Assembly: GCA_033762375.1 (NCBI GenBank)
Contig: JANRLQ010000027.1
Location: 1-64,000 of the forward strand
Length of the DNA: 64,000 nucleotides
Direction: 5' to 3'
Source of the DNA: RDXT01 sp033762375
Lineage (GTDB): Bacteria > Bacteroidota > Bacteroidia > J057
Within the stretch, counting starts at the first letter, position 1. The number at the start of each line of letters is the position of its first letter. The notes under the pieces are model-generated. The model was not told the origin of the DNA. It worked only from the letters and a program-made list of their open reading frames with translations, and searched no databases. Shown here in pieces: positions 60,101 through 64,000 of this stretch. A program made the position numbers and the translations under genes.

Positions 60101-62380
60101 TTACCGGAACAGGGTCACCGTACCGGTCTGTGAGATGTTTTTGTCACCTGGCAGGACAGCACTCAGGTGATAAATGTATACGCCCTGCGGGGCTGCGCGG
60201 CCGCCTGCGAGCGTACCGTCCCAACTGTCGGTGATGGCATTGCTCTCATAGACAAGGGCCCCCCAGCGGTTGAATATCCGCAGCGAATAGTTTTCGACCA
60301 GTTCACCCTTGACAATAAATTTGTCATTAAACCCGTCCAGGTTAGGCGTAAAGGCATCCGGGACGTAAATGGCACCGTCCTGCCGTACTACAAACGGCCC
60401 TACCGTCACGGAGTCAGCACAACGTGAGGCGGAGTTGCGGACGATCAGCTTGACAAAAAAGTTGCCGGTATCCTGGAACACGTGGATCGGATTGGCTTCA
60501 TCCGAACTGGTGCCATCGCCAAATATCCAGGTGTACGTTTCACCGCCGGAGGAGAGATTGGTAAACCGGAAGGTTGCCTCGCTCAGGGCCACTGGCACGA
60601 GGGTATCAGGCGTACCGGTGAAGGCAGCTTCTATCAGCGGTGCACCCTCCAGGTTGATAAATCCGGACACGCTGCAATCAGCAGCATCGGTCACGGTGAC
60701 GTTGTAAGTGCCGCCGGGCAGTGCTCCGACAGATGAACCACTGGTACCATTGCTCCAGGTATACCTAAAGGGAGGGCGGCCTCCCGTGACATTCGCAGTC
60801 GCTGTACCATCTTCCAGTCCATAGCAGGTCTCCGGGGTGCCCGTGACATTGATGGAAAAACCTGCCTCATCGCTCACGGTCACCAGAGCCGTCAGGTCGC
60901 AGTTGAGGCTGTCGCGTACAGTGACCTCATATGCACCGGCGATCAGACCGGTGGCAGTAAGGCCCCGCTGGACCGGACTGGTCGTCCACTCGTAGCGGTA
61001 GGGCTGGGTACCACCGGCAAAATCCACCCGCGCCGTACCGGTCGCCAGGTTGCAATAATCCGGCACCGTCTGGCTGGTAATCACCCGTAGCGAGTCGCGG
61101 CCCGGCATATTAAAGGCCCGGAATCCGATACAACTGTCAGCATCCATCAGGATGACTCCATAGGGGTTGCCGGGATCGTTGCGGCGGAGGTAGTAGGCGA
61201 TGATGGTATCCGCAGGCTGCGGCGGATCCGTAAACCAGGTCACCTCGTAGGGCGGGCGTCCTACCGTGACATTCAGCCGTACAATTCCCTGCCCCAGACC
61301 ACAGTTGTCTTCCTGTGCCACCTCCGGCTCAAACACGGGTCCTACGGTACTGCTCAGCACGACCAGTTTGGTATCCTGGCACCCATTGGTATCGGTGACG
61401 GTGAGGGTATATTGGTCAGGTTTCAGGTTAAAGATGGTATCATTGGTAGAGCCGGTGCTCCAGAGGATCGTGTAGGGGGGCGTACCGCCCGCCGGGAAAG
61501 TCCAGGCGGAGCCATTTGGGGCGCGGCAGCCGGAGGCTGGGAAAATATTGTAATTGGCCTGGACGGGTACGGGGTTGTTGAGCGTAAAAGCCCGTGTCAG
61601 GGTACAGCCGTTGGCAATCAGGGTCACCTGATAGTTGCCGGCCCTGAGGCCCGTGACGACGGAGTCGGTCCCGATGACCTGGTTGGTAGCCTGGCTGAGC
61701 CAGGAGTAGGTATAAGGTGCGGTAGCCCCGATCGGATTGACCTCCGCAGCGCCATTGGCCTGGCCTACGCACAGGGGTATGGTCAGGTCCAGGCTCAGGT
61801 CTACTCCATTGGAGAGGCTGCCGACGGTGACAACTGCGCCTGTCTGACATCCGTTGGCATCTGTGACTACTACGGAGTAATTCCCGCCCCGGAGGTTGTA
61901 GGCGATGGGGCCTGTCTGGTTACCGGCAGCTGCATCCCAGAGATAGTTGAAGGGGGCTGCCCCCCCGCCATTGGGGTTGATCAGGACGACCGCCCGGCCA
62001 TTGGGGGCGCCGCAGGTATCCGGGGCGCTGCTCGTCAGGACGAGGATCGGGCGTGGCTCGGTGATGGTCACCTGTACCGTCGTGCTGCATCCGGGAGACT
62101 CGACAATGGTCGCTGTATAGGTGCCTGCCGGAACATTGGTGAGGCTGAGGCCGGTCTGCACGGGATTGCTGTTCCAGGTGATCGCATAGGCCGGATTGGT
62201 GTCCAGCGTGGCACTGCCATCGCTACCGGTGGGGCAACTTACGTTGCGGACAGAGCCGACATTGGCCTGGATATTACACTGGGCGAGTGTCCGGGCCGGA
62301 TAGGTAAGTCCAGCCAGCAACAATACGGTCCACACAGCCTGCAAGCGGCGGACAGCTACAAACGTAAACAGATGTTTCAT
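60101..62380 (-). CDS. SprB-repeat protein with gliding-associated (type B) C-terminus
   Basis: A 759-residue exported protein. The ATG at 62380 is preferred to an in-frame TTG at 62395; signal peptide LQAVWTVLLLAGLTYPARTLAQ by region. The body has about seven SprB-type Ig-like repeats of roughly 75-80 residues (NVSCPTGSDGSATLD, SNPVQTGLSLTNVPAGTYT; TPPYTILWSTGSTNDTIF; GRPPFRYTWSNGTSGSSVG). A PKD domain follows (TYTWIFGDGTSSDEANP). The end is the type B sorting domain: VPDAFTPNLDGFNDKF, RIFNRWGALVYES, DGTLAGGRAAPQGVYIY. Such proteins are secreted by T9SS and serve as adhesins. Confidence 0.9.
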   Translation of the reverse strand: MKHLFTFVAVRRLQAVWTVLLLAGLTYPARTLAQCNIQANVGSVRNVSCPTGSDGSATLDTNPAYAITWNSNPVQTGLSLTNVPAGTYTATIVESPGCSTTVQVTITEPRPILVLTSSAPDTCGAPNGRAVVLINPNGGGAAPFNYLWDAAAGNQTGPIAYNLRGGNYSVVVTDANGCQTGAVVTVGSLSNGVDLSLDLTIPLCVGQANGAAEVNPIGATAPYTYSWLSQATNQVIGTDSVVTGLRAGNYQVTLIANGCTLTRAFTLNNPVPVQANYNIFPASGCRAPNGSAWTFPAGGTPPYTILWSTGSTNDTIFNLKPDQYTLTVTDTNGCQDTKLVVLSSTVGPVFEPEVAQEDNCGLGQGIVRLNVTVGRPPYEVTWFTDPPQPADTIIAYYLRRNDPGNPYGVILMDADSCIGFRAFNMPGRDSLRVITSQTVPDYCNLATGTARVDFAGGTQPYRYEWTTSPVQRGLTATGLIAGAYEVTVRDSLNCDLTALVTVSDEAGFSINVTGTPETCYGLEDGTATANVTGGRPPFRYTWSNGTSGSSVGALPGGTYNVTVTDAADCSVSGFINLEGAPLIEAAFTGTPDTLVPVALSEATFRFTNLSSGGETYTWIFGDGTSSDEANPIHVFQDTGNFFVKLIVRNSASRCADSVTVGPFVVRQDGAIYVPDAFTPNLDGFNDKFIVKGELVENYSLRIFNRWGALVYESNAITDSWDGTLAGGRAAPQGVYIYHLSAVLPGDKNISQTGTVTLFR

Positions 62381-62536
62381 CGTACTATGGAACAAGTGGA
62401 GGATGTTATCTGATCATTAACGTACAACCTTATCTGAAACGCACATTCGCTAAACTTTTTGCATTTCACAAGGTACATGCTGCAATTATACTTATGTATC
62501 TTACAGGAATTTACCCTATACCAAAAAAAATGGCTT

Positions 62537-62932
62537 ATGGCATCTGAAGCCGGTCCGCTGGGGATTCATATTCTGGCCGAACTCTATGGTGTCTCGCCCC
62601 TGCTGCTGGACGACGAGGACTGGATCAGCCGCCATATGCAGGCCGCAGCGGCAGCGGCTGGCGCTACGGTACTCGGGGCGCACTTTCATCGTTTTTCCCC
62701 CCAGGGCGTCACAGGGGTGGTGGTCATTCAGGAGAGCCACCTCACGATCCATACCTGGCCTGAGTACGGGTATGCGGCAGTGGACATCTTTACTTGCGGA
62801 GCGGATATACACCCCTGGCGTGCCTATGAGTACCTGCGGGAAGCCATGAATACCGATCAGGCCAGCGCCCAGGCTTATACCCGGGGACAACTCCCCCGTC
62901 ATCACAACCCCGTATCCGGGCCGGTTATTTGA
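62537..62932 (+). CDS. speD: S-adenosylmethionine decarboxylase proenzyme
   Basis: A 131-residue protein of the SpeD family. The ATG at 62537 is in the correct frame for MASEAGPLGIHIL; an upstream start gives a hydrophobic tail and is rejected. The self-cleavage motif ESHLTIHTWPEYGYAAVDIF has Ser67 as pyruvoyl precursor, His72 in the processing step and Cys87 (FTCG) as proton donor. The enzyme makes decarboxylated SAM for aminopropyl transfer in spermidine synthesis. Length is that of the small bacterial/archaeal class. Its end overlaps the end of the convergent lipoprotein gene by 8 bases. Confidence 0.93.
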   Translation: MASEAGPLGIHILAELYGVSPLLLDDEDWISRHMQAAAAAAGATVLGAHFHRFSPQGVTGVVVIQESHLTIHTWPEYGYAAVDIFTCGADIHPWRAYEYLREAMNTDQASAQAYTRGQLPRHHNPVSGPVI

Positions 62933-63413
62933 CGACCGTGATATAGTCCGTATATACCGAACTTTCGGCACCCTCAATCGGCGTGGCGAGGTTGCCAGCC
63001 CGGTCGTAGAGTTTCACCTGGTACCGCACCTCTTGGGAGGTATTGGGCGGGATCACAATCGTAAACGGCATACTCACCGTAATCTCTCCCTGGATCGAGG
63101 GACGCTTGACGTTGGGGGTGAGATTGGGTACGCTAAACTGGCTGGTCGCCTGCTCCCGTGTGAGGCCGTTGTTGATACGGCTGTCTATCAATTCCAGGTT
63201 GATCTCGCCGTCTTCACTGCCCAGGTTGCCGTCACCATCCTGAAACTTAAATACGATAAATATCGAGTCCTGAAGGGACTTTACGACATCCGGGTATATG
63301 TCCAGTACTTCGATCTTGGGCTCAGCCGGAAACACAGGTGCTGTGTTACAGGCCGGTACCACGATGCCGACAGACAGAGCGAGCAGGAGGATATGAAGGT
63401 TTCTTGCGGTCAT
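62925..63413 (-). CDS. Lipoprotein of unknown function
   Basis: A 162-residue lipoprotein. The ATG at 63413 gives MTARNLHILLLALSVGIVVPAC with lipobox Cys22. Mature part: IEVLDIYPDVVKSLQDSIFIVFKFQDGDGNLGSEDGEINLEL by region, which is a beta-strand pattern with an FxDGDGNLG loop, recurring in Bacteroidota lipoproteins of unknown role. Strands IVIPPNTSQEVRYQVKLYDRAGN follow. It may be an Ig-like periplasmic or outer-membrane protein. Convergent with speD. Confidence 0.75.
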   Translation of the reverse strand: MTARNLHILLLALSVGIVVPACNTAPVFPAEPKIEVLDIYPDVVKSLQDSIFIVFKFQDGDGNLGSEDGEINLELIDSRINNGLTREQATSQFSVPNLTPNVKRPSIQGEITVSMPFTIVIPPNTSQEVRYQVKLYDRAGNLATPIEGAESSVYTDYITVVK

Positions 63414-63759
63414 ATTGATTCTAAATCTAAACAAATCACCTGACAATATCAACAACTACAGAAGTTACTTGCTGTTTTTTCCTGCGTCGGGTCTGACATG
63501 AAACCCTGACCCAGCCGACCGCAGCCCTGTGCAGCCTCCCGGCCCGTAGTACGTTTTGAATATACGAAAAAACAAACGCCAGGGCTGAGATATTTCGGGT
63601 AATCAGGATGTATGGTTGAGCAATTGGTATAAATAGCAGATGATCGTTGCAAAAGTTTTAAAAAGTAAATTCATTTTTTGTAGCATCTGTAAAATTTCGC
63701 AAAAAAATTCCTAGATTCGCCAGCCCAGGAAACATTTGCAGGGCCTGCGGGCTGTTTTT
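63414..63759. other. Intergenic region without recognised gene
   Basis: About 345 bases between divergent genes (the lipoprotein and the carboxylase). The part from about 63640 is AT-rich and should hold the carboxylase promoter; tagattcg at 63712-63719 is a degenerate TAnnTTTG. No stable hairpin or coding frame stands out. Confidence 0.5.
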
Positions 63760-64000
63760 ATGAAAAAATTCAACAAACTCCTTGTCGCCAACCGTGGCGA
63801 AATCGCCATCCGTATCCTCCGGGCTGCCTCCGAGCTGCATATTGGTACAGTGGCCATCTACTCATACGAAGACCGCTACTCGCTGCATCGGTACAAAGCC
63901 GACGAAGCTTACATGATCGGAGATCCTAAGGAACCGCTGCGGCCGTATCTGGATATTGAGGAGATCATCGCCCTGGCCAAAGCCCAGCAGGTGGATGCGA
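63760..64000 (+). CDS. pyc: Pyruvate carboxylase, N-terminal part
   Basis: The ATG at 63760 opens 80 complete codons to the window edge. The biotin-carboxylase N-terminus is KLLVANRGEIAIRILRAASE, followed by AIYSYEDRYSLHRYKADEAY, a mark of pyruvate carboxylase instead of acetyl- or propionyl-CoA carboxylase, which have different residues at this place. The enzyme carboxylates pyruvate to oxaloacetate with biotin. The rest lies outside the window, so the carboxyltransferase and biotin domains cannot be checked. Confidence 0.75.
   Translation, partial: MKKFNKLLVANRGEIAIRILRAASELHIGTVAIYSYEDRYSLHRYKADEAYMIGDPKEPLRPYLDIEEIIALAKAQQVDA

Noticed and set aside
63760..64000. Reading the partial gene as acetyl- or propionyl-CoA carboxylase
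   Set aside because: The EDRYSLHRYKADEAY stretch is the pyruvate carboxylase form; biotin carboxylases of the ACC type differ there. The missing rest keeps some doubt.
1..64000. tRNA, rRNA, CRISPR arrays, insertion sequences or prophage
   Set aside because: No tRNA-like arm set, no regularly spaced repeats, and no transposase or integrase motif was seen on either strand; negative result by eye only.

Overview
The window is about 64 kb of a mid-50s percent GC genome of the phylum Bacteroidota, most likely a Saprospiria-like member (Lewinella/Haliscomenobacter type). Evidence: five proteins end in a type A type-IX-secretion (T9SS) C-terminal sorting domain, one carries SprB-type repeats and a gliding-motility-associated (type B) C-terminus, there are several lipoproteins, an outer-membrane beta-barrel with an N-terminal CarboxypepD_reg-like domain, LytS/LytTR regulation and a TAnnTTTG-type promoter element. 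No rRNA, tRNA, CRISPR array, transposase or phage structural gene was seen.

Layout. 1-3.0 kb: edge of a lipoprotein gene, a gene-free stretch, then a leftward operon (epimerase, small protein, PhnP-like metallo-beta-lactamase). 3.2-5.9 kb: an arginase-fold protein without metal ligands, convergent with an unusual EAD-pseudokinase-globin fusion. 6.2-8.6 kb: a T9SS beta-propeller protein. 8.8-10.6 kb: first AAA-ATPase/TOPRIM-like (DUF4276-type) pair. 10.9-16.1 kb: exported metallophosphoesterase, HTTM membrane protein, an orphan T9SS-domain fragment, a helical protein. 16.5-31.8 kb: a secreted-protein block with a 1873-residue sugar-dehydrogenase/lectin protein, two tandem propeller paralogues, further surface proteins, and GH10 xylanase and GH5 cellulase lipoproteins. 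32.0-33.7 kb: second, AT-rich AAA/TOPRIM-like pair. 33.9-38.4 kb: LytTR/LytS two-component system divergent from an outer-membrane receptor. 39.2-42.8 kb: a strongly AT-rich island with a small helical protein and a 1010-residue TIR-kinase-transmembrane-beta-helix protein. 43-64 kb: mostly housekeeping and surface genes: enoyl-CoA hydratase, ThuA/GSDH/cytochrome c lipoprotein, GH109-like oxidoreductase, HerA-like ATPase, RecQ, DUF1295, a lone nuoC, pyrE, a Nudix regulator/hydrolase, DUF4139, a TSUP transporter with a structured leader, an SprB-repeat protein, speD, and the start of pyruvate carboxylase.

The most interesting content is a scatter of four candidate conflict/defence loci between ordinary genes: the EAD-pseudokinase-globin protein, two unrelated AAA+TOPRIM pairs, and the TIR-kinase receptor-like protein with its partner. 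The last has an architecture that I cannot match to a named system: cytoplasmic TIR and kinase domains joined by one membrane helix to an extracytoplasmic beta-helix of a type usual in Bacteroidota surface proteins.

Functions are read from motifs and remembered family patterns; no database search was possible. GC contrasts are estimates by eye.
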